A stretch of DNA of 64,000 nt. Origin: an uncultured Gammaproteobacteria bacterium (GTDB lineage: Bacteria; Pseudomonadota; Gammaproteobacteria; HK1). The number at the start of each line of letters is the position of its first letter. The stretch's first letter is position 1. A model generated the notes under the pieces. It was not told the origin of the DNA, searched no databases, and saw nothing but the letters and a program-made list of their open reading frames with translations. Positions 20,409 through 29,082 of this stretch are shown piece after piece. The stretch spans positions 3,187,694 through 3,251,693 of the forward strand of contig OY282378.1 in assembly GCA_958295835.1 (NCBI GenBank), read 5' to 3'. Position numbers and translations under genes: made by a program.

Positions 20409-21821
20409 TCAGCGTCCCGTGGCCGGAAATCCGGGGCCGCTCCCGCACCGGTCCATCAGATGGACGAACGACCCCATCACGCTGCCGACGCGCAGGCCCG
20501 CGTCGCCCAGCGGTTTCAGCTCCGCATCGAAGGTCCGGAACAGGGCCGTGTCCGGAGACTGGGCCACCACCGACGCGAAGTGGAACTCGTGGCCGCGAAA
20601 ACGAGCGCCCTTGCGTCCGAACACGCCGTCCCCCGCCAGCGCCACCTCGCGGTAGCCGAGGCTCAGGCGCGGTGACTCGAACGACGTCTGCACCGGCAGC
20701 AGCCCGGCCATCCGGTGGGGCACGCCGTCGCCGTCGATCAATCGATCGCCCAGCACCATGTACCCGCCGCATTCACCGTAGATGACGGTTCCACGCCCGG
20801 CGCAACGCCCGATCGCTGCCTTGAACCGCCCCGCCGCGGCCAGCCGGGCGGCATGCAGCTCCGGGTACCCGCCCGGGAGGTACACGGCGTCGGCATCCGC
20901 GGCCGGCGGCTGGTCGTCGAGCGGCGAGAAGAAGCTGATCTCGCAGCCGGCCCGGCGCCAGGCATCGAGCACCCACGGGTAACAGAACGCGAACGCATCG
21001 TCGCAGGCGACCGCGATGCGCTGCCCGAGTACGGGCAAACCGTACCCGTCTTCCAACGGCTCGACGCTTGCCGGCCTCGCCGCGGTTGCATCCGGTGCCG
21101 TAGCTGTGAAAGGTTCCCCGGCATCTTCCGGCGGCTCGGCGCGCGCCGGCTTCGCCGCCGCCAACAGGGCCTTGGTGTCGACCTCTCGGCCGACCTGTTC
21201 GGCCGCCCGCGCGAGAAAGCCCTCCAGGTCCGGGTGCTCCCGGGCCTGCACCAGGCCGAGATGGCGGTCCGGCAGCGTCAGGGATTCACTGCGGGTGACG
21301 CAACCGAAGACCGGGATGCCCCGAGGCGGCATGGCGCGGCGCAGCAGCTCCCCGTGTCGATGGCTTCCGGTGCGGTTGAAGATCACGCCGGCGACCTCGA
21401 CCCCCGGGTCGTAGCTCACGAAGCCGTGTACCAGCGCCGCCGCCGACGCCGCCATGCCCGAGGCATCGACCACCAGCACCACCGGCCAGCCGGTGCGTCG
21501 CGACAGATCGGCGGCGGAGCCGCGGCCGTCCGGCGCTCCGTCGAACAGGCCCATCACCCCTTCCACCACGACGGCGGAGGCATCGCGCTGCAAGTCCGCG
21601 ATCAGCGCCGACAGGGTCCCGTCCGACATCGACCAGGTATCGAGGTTGTGGCAGGTGCGGCCGCTGGCCGCGGCGTGGTATGCCGGATCGATGTAGTCCG
21701 GTCCCACCTTGGCGGAGGCGACCGCGACCCCCGCGTCGCGCAAGCCCCTCAACAACGCGAGGGTCAGGGTCGTCTTGCCGCTCCCCGAGCCGGGTGCGGC
21801 GATGATCACTCCGCGGCTCAT
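20409..21821 (-). CDS. cbiA: Cobyrinate a,c-diamide synthase
   Basis: A 470-residue glutamine-dependent enzyme that amidates side chains a and c of cobyrinate. Walker A is GSGSGKTT (11-18) in the dethiobiotin-synthetase-like domain. The C-terminal glutamine amidotransferase domain has its nucleophile at Cys351 (YGECGGYMVLG). An Ala/Pro/Glu-rich linker (about 222-258) joins the domains. It is divergent from cbiD, with 27 bp between the two starts, so a shared control region is likely. Confidence 0.95.
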   Translation of the reverse strand: MSRGVIIAAPGSGSGKTTLTLALLRGLRDAGVAVASAKVGPDYIDPAYHAAASGRTCHNLDTWSMSDGTLSALIADLQRDASAVVVEGVMGLFDGAPDGRGSAADLSRRTGWPVVLVVDASGMAASAAALVHGFVSYDPGVEVAGVIFNRTGSHRHGELLRRAMPPRGIPVFGCVTRSESLTLPDRHLGLVQAREHPDLEGFLARAAEQVGREVDTKALLAAAKPARAEPPEDAGEPFTATAPDATAARPASVEPLEDGYGLPVLGQRIAVACDDAFAFCYPWVLDAWRRAGCEISFFSPLDDQPPAADADAVYLPGGYPELHAARLAAAGRFKAAIGRCAGRGTVIYGECGGYMVLGDRLIDGDGVPHRMAGLLPVQTSFESPRLSLGYREVALAGDGVFGRKGARFRGHEFHFASVVAQSPDTALFRTFDAELKPLGDAGLRVGSVMGSFVHLMDRCGSGPGFPATGR

Positions 21822-21848
21822 GACCGGGCATTCTGTCTACAATGTCCG

Positions 21849-22937
21849 ATGGCTCGCAAACCGAACGCTCCCCTGCGCCGGGGCTGGACCACCGGCGCAT
21901 GCGCGACCGCTGCGACCAAGGCGGCGTTTACCGCGTTGTTGACGGGGGAGTTTCCCGATCCGGTGAGCGTGACGTTGCCCAGGGGACAGCAGCCCGCGTT
22001 CGCGCTGGCCACCGAAAGGCTCGACCGGGACGCGGCGGTCGCGGGCGTCGTCAAGGATGCCGGTGACGATCCCGACGTGACCCACCAGGCGTTGATCTGC
22101 GCGAAGGTCCGCCGCGCCGGGTCCGGCGAGGGCGTGGTATTCCGGGCCGGGCCGGGAGTCGGGACCGTGACCCTGCCGGGGCTGCCGGTCGCGGTCGGCG
22201 AGCCGGCCATCAACCCGGTACCGAGACGGATGATGAGGGCGGCGGTCGAGGAGGTCGCGGCTGCGGCAGGGGCCGCCCCCGACGCGGTCATCGAGATCTC
22301 GGTCGCGGACGGTGAGCGTCTGGCGCAGAAGACCTGGAATCCGAGACTGGGAATCGTCGGGGGGATTTCCATCCTCGGCACCACCGGCATCGTGATCCCC
22401 TATTCATGCTCGGCCTGGATCCACTCCATCCATCGCGGTATCGACGTGGCGGTCGCGGCCGGCTACCCGCACGTGGCGGGTTGCACGGGCTCGACCTCCG
22501 AGCGCGCGGTGCAGGCGCTGTATGGCCTGCCGGATACCGCGATGCTCGACATGGGGGACTTTGCCGGCGGCCTGCTCAAGTACCTGCGCCGCCGTCCGCT
22601 GCCGCGGCTGACCATCGGAGGCGGCTTCGGCAAGCTCTCGAAGCTCGCGATGGGACACATGGACCTCCACTCCGGGCGTAGCCAGGTGGATATGGCGCAA
22701 CTGGCCGCGTGGGCGCGGGACCTCGGTGGCACACCGGCTCTCGCGGGCAGAGTGGAAGCCGCCAATACGGCGTACCAGGTCTTGCGGATCGCGGACGAAG
22801 CCGGCTTGCCCCTGGCCGCCAGGGTGGCGCGGGAAGCTCGATCCCGGGCGCTTTCGATGCTGGACGGCGAGACGCAGGTCGAGGTCATCGTCTTCGATCG
22901 GCAGGGTGGACCGGCGGGCAGGTCGGAAGGGTTTTGA
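21849..22937 (+). CDS. cbiD: Cobalt-precorrin-5B C1-methyltransferase CbiD
   Basis: A 362-residue protein beginning MARKPNAPLRRGWTTGACAT, the CbiD signature (GWTTGACATAATKAA). It has the conserved NPVPRRMM segment, the GIVGGISILGTTGIV glycine-rich stretch and GCTGSTSE. CbiD belongs to the oxygen-independent pathway and methylates C1. The ATG at 21849 is chosen from family alignment; the frame extends upstream as shadow of cbiA. The stop overlaps the cobK start (TTGA). Confidence 0.95.
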   Translation: MARKPNAPLRRGWTTGACATAATKAAFTALLTGEFPDPVSVTLPRGQQPAFALATERLDRDAAVAGVVKDAGDDPDVTHQALICAKVRRAGSGEGVVFRAGPGVGTVTLPGLPVAVGEPAINPVPRRMMRAAVEEVAAAAGAAPDAVIEISVADGERLAQKTWNPRLGIVGGISILGTTGIVIPYSCSAWIHSIHRGIDVAVAAGYPHVAGCTGSTSERAVQALYGLPDTAMLDMGDFAGGLLKYLRRRPLPRLTIGGGFGKLSKLAMGHMDLHSGRSQVDMAQLAAWARDLGGTPALAGRVEAANTAYQVLRIADEAGLPLAARVAREARSRALSMLDGETQVEVIVFDRQGGPAGRSEGF

Positions 22938-23704
22938 GGCGCAGGGTTCTCATACTCGGGGGCAGCGGCGAAGCGGCGGATCTCGCGCGACGGCTCGAGC
23001 CCCGGGCGGAATTCGAGGTGGTCACGTCGCTTGCCGGTCGAACCCGCCACCCGGCCGCGGTGCCGGGCCGGGTGCGTACCGGCGGCTTCGGCGGGGTCGA
23101 GGGCCTGTCCGCCTGCCTCGACGCCGAAGGGGTGGATGCGGTGGTCGATGCGACCCATCCTTACGCCGCGAACATCTCCCGTCACGCGGCGCAAGCGTGC
23201 GATGCGCTCGGCATCCCGCGGATTCAGCTTTGGAGACCCGCCTGGCCGGCAGTCGAAGGGGATCGATGGACCGAGGCGGCGAGCCCGGATGCGGCGGCCG
23301 AAGTGGTCGCGAGCCGGCAGGTTTCGGAAGCGGGGTGCGTATTCCTCTCCACCGGCGCAAGGGATCTCCCGGTCTTCAGCCACCTGCGGGCGATCAGGTT
23401 TCTGGTTCGGCTGGTCGATGCGCCGCGAACGCCTCTGCCGCTGGCGAGGTCCGAGCTGATCGTCGGCCGCGGTCCGTTCGCCCTCGGGTCGGAGCGAACG
23501 CTGTTCCTCGAACGCGGCGTGGAGCTGCTGGTGAGCAGGAACAGCGGCGGCGGCGCCACGTATCCGAAGCTGGTTGCAGCGCGTGAGCTGCGGATTCCGG
23601 TGATCATGATCAAGCGGCCCGCTCCGGAGGCCGGGCCCCGGGTCGAGACCGCGGAAGAGGCGTTTCGCTGGCTCAGGACCGTTTCACACCATGGTTTGAC
23701 ATGA
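22934..23704 (+). CDS. cobK: Precorrin-6A / cobalt-precorrin-6A reductase
   Basis: A 256-residue NAD(P)H-dependent reductase of the CobK/CbiJ family, starting at TTG 22934 (LRRRVLILGGSGEAADLARRL). It has the dinucleotide-binding GGSGE motif, DATHPYAANIS and the ARDLPVFSHL and SRNSGGGATYPKL segments. It overlaps cbiD by 4 bp. Shortly after its stop the cobalamin cluster is broken by the decayed FkbM/AAA-nuclease segment, and resumes at cobM. Confidence 0.9.
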   Translation: MRRRVLILGGSGEAADLARRLEPRAEFEVVTSLAGRTRHPAAVPGRVRTGGFGGVEGLSACLDAEGVDAVVDATHPYAANISRHAAQACDALGIPRIQLWRPAWPAVEGDRWTEAASPDAAAEVVASRQVSEAGCVFLSTGARDLPVFSHLRAIRFLVRLVDAPRTPLPLARSELIVGRGPFALGSERTLFLERGVELLVSRNSGGGATYPKLVAARELRIPVIMIKRPAPEAGPRVETAEEAFRWLRTVSHHGLT

Positions 23705-23922
23705 GCTTCGGGGTTCATGACACCTGGATTCCCGCTCCCCGCTTTCGCGCGGACGAACTCCGTGGAAATGACGGTGACGGTGACCGGGATCACGTCATCC
23801 ACCACAGCGACAGTGGATGCGCCGGGCGGTGTTGCCGCACGAGAGGTCCGCGCCGCCCGGACCGCCCGATCAGGCAGCGACGATCCGGGGGGCGGTTCAC
23901 CGGTCCCTGAACAGGATGCGGT

Positions 23923-24489
23923 ACCCTGGACGTCGATCTTGACGATGACGGTTCGGTCTTCCGGCAGCGCCACCACCGACGGCAGGGTCCGGCGGGCCAC
24001 GATCTCCCGTTGTGCGGCGCCGGGAGTCCATATCGATTCGACTCCGTCTTCATAGCGGTGGAAGGAGTTCAGTGCCGGCTTGCCGGGACAGACCCGCATC
24101 TCCATGTCTCCGTCGCGATCACCGACCGCGTAATTCAGGCAGGTGACCCGGGGGTTTCCGGAGAAGCGCGCCTCCAGCCGCTCGAACGTCGCCCGGACCG
24201 GCTCCAGGCACACGGCTGCGCCATCTTCGTAGCAGGCGAGAAAATCGGCAGTGAAATTGCCGACATGCGCCCCGACGTCAACCAGGAAGACCGATTCTTC
24301 CGGTCCGATGAAACGTAGCAGATGCATCCAGTCCTCGGCATCGGCGGGCCTGCGCACGACGCGCGGCGCCAGATGCGCCGGCATCGGCCCGCCACGGGCG
24401 CCGCGCCGGTACTCTTCCAGCAGGAACAGACGATGATGCACCTTGCCGAGTTGCAGGCGGAGAAAACGGGTCGGCATGATCTCGTACAA
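23923..24489 (-). pseudogene. FkbM family methyltransferase, 3-prime truncated
   Basis: The frame from 24489 encodes an FkbM SAM-binding domain: FLVDVGAHVGNFTADFLACY near residue 70, CLEPV, then NYAVGDRDGDMEM, ending with the conserved KIDVQG. Immediately after KIDVQG, where FkbM proteins continue with the rest of the domain, the sequence becomes unrelated and the frame runs antisense into cobK. It is therefore a truncated remnant. A palindrome-like element (GGATTCCCGCTCCCC...GGAAATGACG) lies at about 23725-23770, beyond the break. Confidence 0.75.
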
Positions 24490-24616
24490 GGTGTGCGCTT
24501 CGTATTGCGTGGGTTTCGCCAGCCTCGAATCGTTGCCAGCCTGTCGTCCTTGGAAGAGCCTTCACCAACCCGGTCAACGGCGAAGCGGTAAACGAATGCG
24601 GTGCGCGTTCCCGCCC

Positions 24617-26425
24617 TCACTCCCGAAGCGGTACCGACGCCTTCGGTTTCGTTTCCAACCCCACCGCCTCGCACGCCATCAGCTCCCAGCCGTGGAACAC
24701 CACCGCCAACCCGATGTACCGCACCGACGGGGCACGACGCCGCAGCCCCTCGTCCGCCAGGTAGCCCGCAAGCTGCTCCCGCGCCCCGCGTAGCGTCTCC
24801 GCCACTGCGGACTCATCCACCGGCTCGCTTCGCTTCAGGTACTTCACCTCGATGACGTACCCGTAAGCGATGTCCGGATACTGCGCCACGAACGGCTCCA
24901 GGTGCAGGTCCGCGTAGCCCTTGTTCAGCTCCCGCTCCGAATGGATGAGGAACTGACCCACCACGCTGAAGTGCGCGGCCAGGAACGCCTGCACCACCTT
25001 CTCACCGTCGATGTAGTCGCGAATCCCCGTCTGCTCGGCCATGGCCGCCGCGATGTGTTCCACCGCCGCGCGCCATTCGCCCTTGTAGGCCATGCCCCGC
25101 ACCAGGCGCGAGAAGTGGTGGTGGCTCACCGAGAACACCCCCACGTCCCGGTACGCCCTGCGCAGGTACCCGTACATCAGCCGCCACACCGTCTGGTTCG
25201 GGATCCCCAGCCGGACCGCGCCCCCGGACACCCCGCGGATACTCAGCAGGCCGAAGTAGTACAGCAGGGAGAGGAAGTTCTCCGGCTCGTCGAGCTCCTC
25301 CAGGGGGAAGCTGAGGTTGATGTCGGCCTCCGCCTCCCCCTCGCCGATGAGGTGGCGCAGCAGGTCGAAGTTGCCGTTGAGCCGCCTCGCCTCCGCGCTC
25401 GCCCGCTGGTTCACCAGCAGCAGGTGGCGCAGCTTCGTGTAGTCGATGCGAATGTTGGGGTCGATGAGGTCGTCCGGCATCGGCTCGTTCGGAACGGAAT
25501 CCTTCAGGTAGTGGAGCACCATGTCGGTGTTGTAGAGGTCGCCGGGGGCGTTCTTCGAGAACCGGTAGCCGTTGTACCACTCGCGCATCACGTCGAGGGC
25601 CGCGTCCACGTCCTGGTTGAACGCGCCGCGGTCCCGGTAGAGCTCCAGCAGGCTGCGGACCTCCGGCTCGGTGAAACCGAGCATGTCGTTGAACTTCGGA
25701 CTGAGGGTGATGTTGCGACCGATGTTGAAGCCGCTGGTGACGTCGTCCATGGTGATGGGCGAGACGCCGGTGATGAACAGGCGTTCGAGGCCGCCGCCCG
25801 CTTCGCCGGTCCCGGCCTTCAGGGCGGCGAAGAAGTTGCGGTAGAAGCCGCCGCCGTGGGTGAGGGACTCGTAGGCTGCCTGCCCGCGGTGCACCAGCAC
25901 CGTGTTGGCGAAGTTGTCGTACTCGTCGATGAGCATGTAGAGCGGGATGCCGTGCTCGCCGGCGTACTTGAACAGCTCGCGGAGCCTGCCGTCGATGGCG
26001 GACGGGGCGAGGATGCGCCGGAGCGCGGCCTCGGGGAACAGGTCCGGATGCCGCTCCAGAGCGTGGCGGAGATCGATGAAGCAGTATTCCTGGAAGCGCT
26101 CCTCCAGGGTCTCCGGGGTGTCGTCGAAGGCGGAGAAATCGAAGCGCACGATGACGTAGCGTCCGCGCTCGGCGGTGGGCGCGCGGCCGACGTCGGTGCC
26201 GCCGAACAGGTCATCGAACTCGTGCGCCCAGTGCCGGCCGTAGTAGCACTCCAGCAGCGCCAGCCAGCAGGACTTACCGAAGCGCCGGGGGCGGATGAAG
26301 AAGACGTAGCGCTCGTCTTCGAGCGGGCGCAGGTAACGGGTCTTGTCCACGTACAGCCAGCCGTTCACCCGGATGCGCCGGAAGGACATCTCGCCGTAGG
26401 GGATGCGCGGGTAGGAGGGAGTCAC
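24617..26425 (-). CDS. AAA-ATPase-like protein with C-terminal PD-(D/E)XK nuclease domain
   Basis: A 602-residue protein of the AAA-ATPase/DUF1703 type common in many copies in anaerobes and some proteobacteria. The N-terminus has YPRIPYGEMSFRRIRVNGW and YVDKTRYL, then a P-loop-like FFIRPRRFGKS and a Walker B-like LIDEYDNF. The C-terminal nuclease core has D (YADLHLEPF) and EVK (YVIEVKYLKRS). Start is taken as GTG 26425 because the family begins just before IPYG; ATG 26389 is the alternative. It lies between glycan-gene remnants inside the cobalamin locus, and a damaged copy of its 3-prime end lies at 43.1 kb. Function unknown; probably mobile or defence related. Confidence 0.8.
   Translation of the reverse strand: MTPSYPRIPYGEMSFRRIRVNGWLYVDKTRYLRPLEDERYVFFIRPRRFGKSCWLALLECYYGRHWAHEFDDLFGGTDVGRAPTAERGRYVIVRFDFSAFDDTPETLEERFQEYCFIDLRHALERHPDLFPEAALRRILAPSAIDGRLRELFKYAGEHGIPLYMLIDEYDNFANTVLVHRGQAAYESLTHGGGFYRNFFAALKAGTGEAGGGLERLFITGVSPITMDDVTSGFNIGRNITLSPKFNDMLGFTEPEVRSLLELYRDRGAFNQDVDAALDVMREWYNGYRFSKNAPGDLYNTDMVLHYLKDSVPNEPMPDDLIDPNIRIDYTKLRHLLLVNQRASAEARRLNGNFDLLRHLIGEGEAEADINLSFPLEELDEPENFLSLLYYFGLLSIRGVSGGAVRLGIPNQTVWRLMYGYLRRAYRDVGVFSVSHHHFSRLVRGMAYKGEWRAAVEHIAAAMAEQTGIRDYIDGEKVVQAFLAAHFSVVGQFLIHSERELNKGYADLHLEPFVAQYPDIAYGYVIEVKYLKRSEPVDESAVAETLRGAREQLAGYLADEGLRRRAPSVRYIGLAVVFHGWELMACEAVGLETKPKASVPLRE
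24728..24958 (+). repeat. Direct repeat copy A (3-prime end of AAA-nuclease gene)
   Basis: This stretch closely matches 43097-43333 in the same orientation; most bases agree by eye. It encodes the C-terminal nuclease core of the AAA-nuclease protein. The two copies flank about 18 kb containing most of the cobalamin operon. Confidence 0.8.
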
Positions 26426-26643
26426 TTCCTGAAGTCCGCTTCCATGAAGACGTTGAAGTTGGCTCGGGGCCCGCCCGGAAGCAGCGGCGCCGCCGGAAGG
26501 TTGCACAGCATAGCAGCGACTCGATGCCCCGTTCTCCCCGGCCGCCTGTTGCAGTGGCTCCATACCGCCGGAACGGGCTACCCTCGCGCCTTCCGGCCCC
26601 CAAAGGCGCCATTTACCGGCGAAGTGAGCGTGCTCCGCCGGCT

Positions 26644-27231
26644 TCAATCCGGGTCGCCCCGGACGTCGATCCCCAGTATCCGATCGACGGCGGTGGCCAC
26701 GTCCACACCGGAATCCCTCATGCAGCGCTTGACTTCGGCGATCTTGGCGTCCACCAGATAGCGGTACCAGAACCCTTGCAGGACGTGGAAGCCGGCGCCG
26801 GAGGGTCCGTCCAGAATACCCAGCCGGAACACGTAGCAGTAGAGGAAATAGGCGAGCGCGCGAATCCCGCGGGGCAGCCGTGCGTAGACGCGCTCCTTGA
26901 CCCAGCGTTTCACCCCGGCCCGCGACCCGCCGCGCAGGCCGGCGACGGAATCGCGCGGCCCGAACCCGTACTCCAGGTTCAGGAGCTCCATTGCATCGAG
27001 GCTGGCGTAGCGGTTGTGCTTGTCGATCCACCACGTGAGCGGGTTGAGGTTCTCGTCGATCAGCTCGCCCCTGAACGTGACCGCCGGCTCGGCGCCCTTG
27101 ACGTGCTCGTCCATCCAGCGGCTCTCGTACCGCCCGCGGCCGTAACGGAACAGCCGGAGCACGGGCGCCCGGGACACTCCGCCGAACCGGATCGCACGGC
27201 CCTGGAAGATCACGAGCCGCCGGAAGGCCAC
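26644..27231 (-). pseudogene. Family 2 glycosyltransferase, C-terminal remnant
   Basis: The translated sequence FGGVSRAPVLRLFRYGRGRYESRWMDEHV, followed by NLNPLTWWIDKHNRYAS, a long basic region and LQGFWYRYLVDAKIAEV, matches the C-terminal half of GT2 enzymes of polysaccharide gene clusters. The catalytic N-terminal half (GT-A fold with its DXD motif) is absent. The remnant joins directly to the 3-prime end of an FkbM pseudogene near 27240, consistent with a deletion that fused the two. Confidence 0.72.
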
Positions 27232-27697
27232 TCCGTAACCGGCCTCCCGTCCCGATCCCGGCTCACGTTGAAGCATCCGGTCTCGGCGAACCCGTGTCCG
27301 GCCAGGAACGCGGCCACGTCGCCGACGAGCGCCTGCCCTGCGCAGAGCTCTTCGTACGATGCTTCCACGTAGACGTAATCGAAAGCCGCGAGCAGGGAGA
27401 GCGAGGCGCGCAGCACCTCCCGCTCGAACCCCTGCACGTCGATCTCGAGCAGCGCGGGGCGGTGAGGTCCGCTCGCGTGATGAAGGCGTCGAGCGGGCCG
27501 GCCTCGACCCGGATCGTCCCTGCCGCCTCCGTTCCCGGGAAGAGCGCCGACTGCCGATCCGTGATTGGCAGCAGCGAGGAGCCGTCAGGGCGTGCGCTCA
27601 CGTGCATGGTGGCGGCGCCCGGCCGCGGCCCGACCGCGGCCTCGTGAAGCGTCGCCTCGGGGTCCCGCGCAAAGACCCGGCGGTAGCGGGCCGCCGC
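27210..27697 (-). pseudogene. FkbM family methyltransferase, frameshifted and 5-prime truncated
   Basis: Two overlapping frames together give an FkbM domain. The first reads RRVFARDPEATLHEAAVG, then SSLLPITDRQSALFPGTEA and GPLDAFITRADLT. The second continues ALLEIDVQGFEREVLRAS to FVNVS-like CFNVSRDRDGRPV. A one-base shift near 27465 separates them. The SAM-binding first third is missing upstream of about 27697, where the sequence becomes low complexity. It is not a functional gene. Confidence 0.75.
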
Positions 27698-28305
27698 CCC
27701 ACCTCGGGGGTCCGGGGGGCGAAGCCCCTTGGTCGATTTCCTCTTGGGGTTGGGGTTCCGCCGCATCGGCCGAGCGTCCCTGCGTGCGGCCTGGACAAGC
27801 CGTCTGGCGCGTTTCCGCGCCCCGGTCGCGCCGCCGTCTCCGCTCCGAAGGAGCCGCGACGCTCAACGCACCTCTTCCCCGTACGCCCCGCCGGTCTCGC
27901 CTGCCGCGCGCGTCCAATGGCCGGGGGTAGGGAGGCGGCGAGGGAGCCCTTGCCTGCCCTGGCCCCTTGACGACGGACGAAAGCCGAGCGCAGCCGGCCG
28001 GGAACGGGAACCCCGGCCGTCCGCATCAAAGCCCGGCCCCCTGTGAAGGGCGGCGCGCGCTACGCGCAACCGTGCCCATCCGATATCAGTTTTCTGGGTG
28101 AGGAACGGGAGTGAGGAACGAGAATTCCTTCATTTTTTTCCTTGCCGATTCAATAAATTGCGATGACCGCACAGGATCACGTCATTCCCGCGAAAGCGGG
28201 AATCCATCTCAGTCAATGTCGTTCGCACCGAAGACGAAGGTCCAGTCAGCGTGAAATCACTCTGACGCTGACCGGATCCGTTGAGGCCCCGGTGGAGCAG
28301 GCGCA
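27698..28305. other. Intergenic stretch without recognised gene
   Basis: About 600 bp of mostly very GC-rich sequence with a strong hairpin-like GGGGGGCGAAGCCCC at about 27714-27728, then an AT-rich patch near 28125-28160. It contains only shadow frames. A palindromic repeat at 28181-28206 is listed separately. No promoter or RNA gene could be recognised. Confidence 0.6.
28181..28206. repeat. Palindromic extragenic (REP-like) element
   Basis: ATTCCCGC and GCGGGAAT form a perfect 8-bp stem around a GAAA tetraloop at 28184-28203, flanked by GTC and CCA. This type of 26-bp element is common and dispersed in several proteobacterial genomes. A diverged relative lies near 23725-23770. Confidence 0.8.
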
Positions 28306-29082
28306 TCAGCCCGCGCGCGGGCGCTTCTTCTTCGGGCGCAGCAGATGAAAGTGCTCCGCGTCGTAGAGCTTGCTGTCGCCGTAGTCCGCGGCGCCGAGCA
28401 CCGGGCCGACCAGGATCAGCGCGGTACGGCGGATGCGCTCGGCCTTGACGGTGCGATGCAGCGCGTCCAGGCGGCAGCGGATGATCCGCTCGTCCGGCCA
28501 GCTCGCGCGCACCGCGACGACCACCGGGCAATCCCCGCCGTAATGGGGGATCAGGCTTTCCTCCACGTGCCGGGTGTTCCTGGCGGAGAGGTGGATGGCG
28601 AGGGTCGCTCCGGACAATGCCAGCGTTTCCAGGGATTCGCGTTCGGGCATGACGGAGCTGCGCATCGCGGTCCGCGTCAGCACCACGGTCTGGCTGACCC
28701 GGGGCAGGGTGAGCTCCTGGCCGATGGCGGCCGCGGCCGCGGCGTAGGCCGGGACCCCCGGGGTGACGTCATGGTCGATCCCGAGCTCCGCCAAGCGGCG
28801 AATCTGCTCGCCGATGGCGCCATAGAGGGAAGGATCGCCGGAGTGCACGCGAGCCACGCTGCGCCCTGCCTCGTGCGCTTCGCTCATGCATTCGACGAGC
28901 TGGTCCAGGGTCATGTCGGCGGAATCGATCACGAGGGCGTCGTCGCGGGCATGGGCCACCACCGCCGCCGGCACCAGCGAGCCGGCATAGAGCACCACGT
29001 CGGCCGCGGCGATCAGATCCCGCCCGCGCAAGGTGAGAAGATCGGGTGCGCCGGGGCCGGCGCCGATGAAATGCACCGTCAT
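28306..29082 (-). CDS. cobM: Precorrin-4 / cobalt-precorrin-4 C11-methyltransferase
   Basis: A 258-residue tetrapyrrole methylase (CobM/CbiF). It begins MTVHFIGAGPGAPDLLTLRG, with the SAM-binding GxGxG-type loop, then VLYAGSLVP, RVHSGDPSLYGA and VTPGVPAYAAAAAA. It uses SAM to methylate C11. The start overlaps the cbiG-cobJ stop by 4 bp. It is the last gene of the minus-strand biosynthetic operon running from cbiX. Confidence 0.95.
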   Translation of the reverse strand: MTVHFIGAGPGAPDLLTLRGRDLIAAADVVLYAGSLVPAAVVAHARDDALVIDSADMTLDQLVECMSEAHEAGRSVARVHSGDPSLYGAIGEQIRRLAELGIDHDVTPGVPAYAAAAAAIGQELTLPRVSQTVVLTRTAMRSSVMPERESLETLALSGATLAIHLSARNTRHVEESLIPHYGGDCPVVVAVRASWPDERIIRCRLDALHRTVKAERIRRTALILVGPVLGAADYGDSKLYDAEHFHLLRPKKKRPRAG

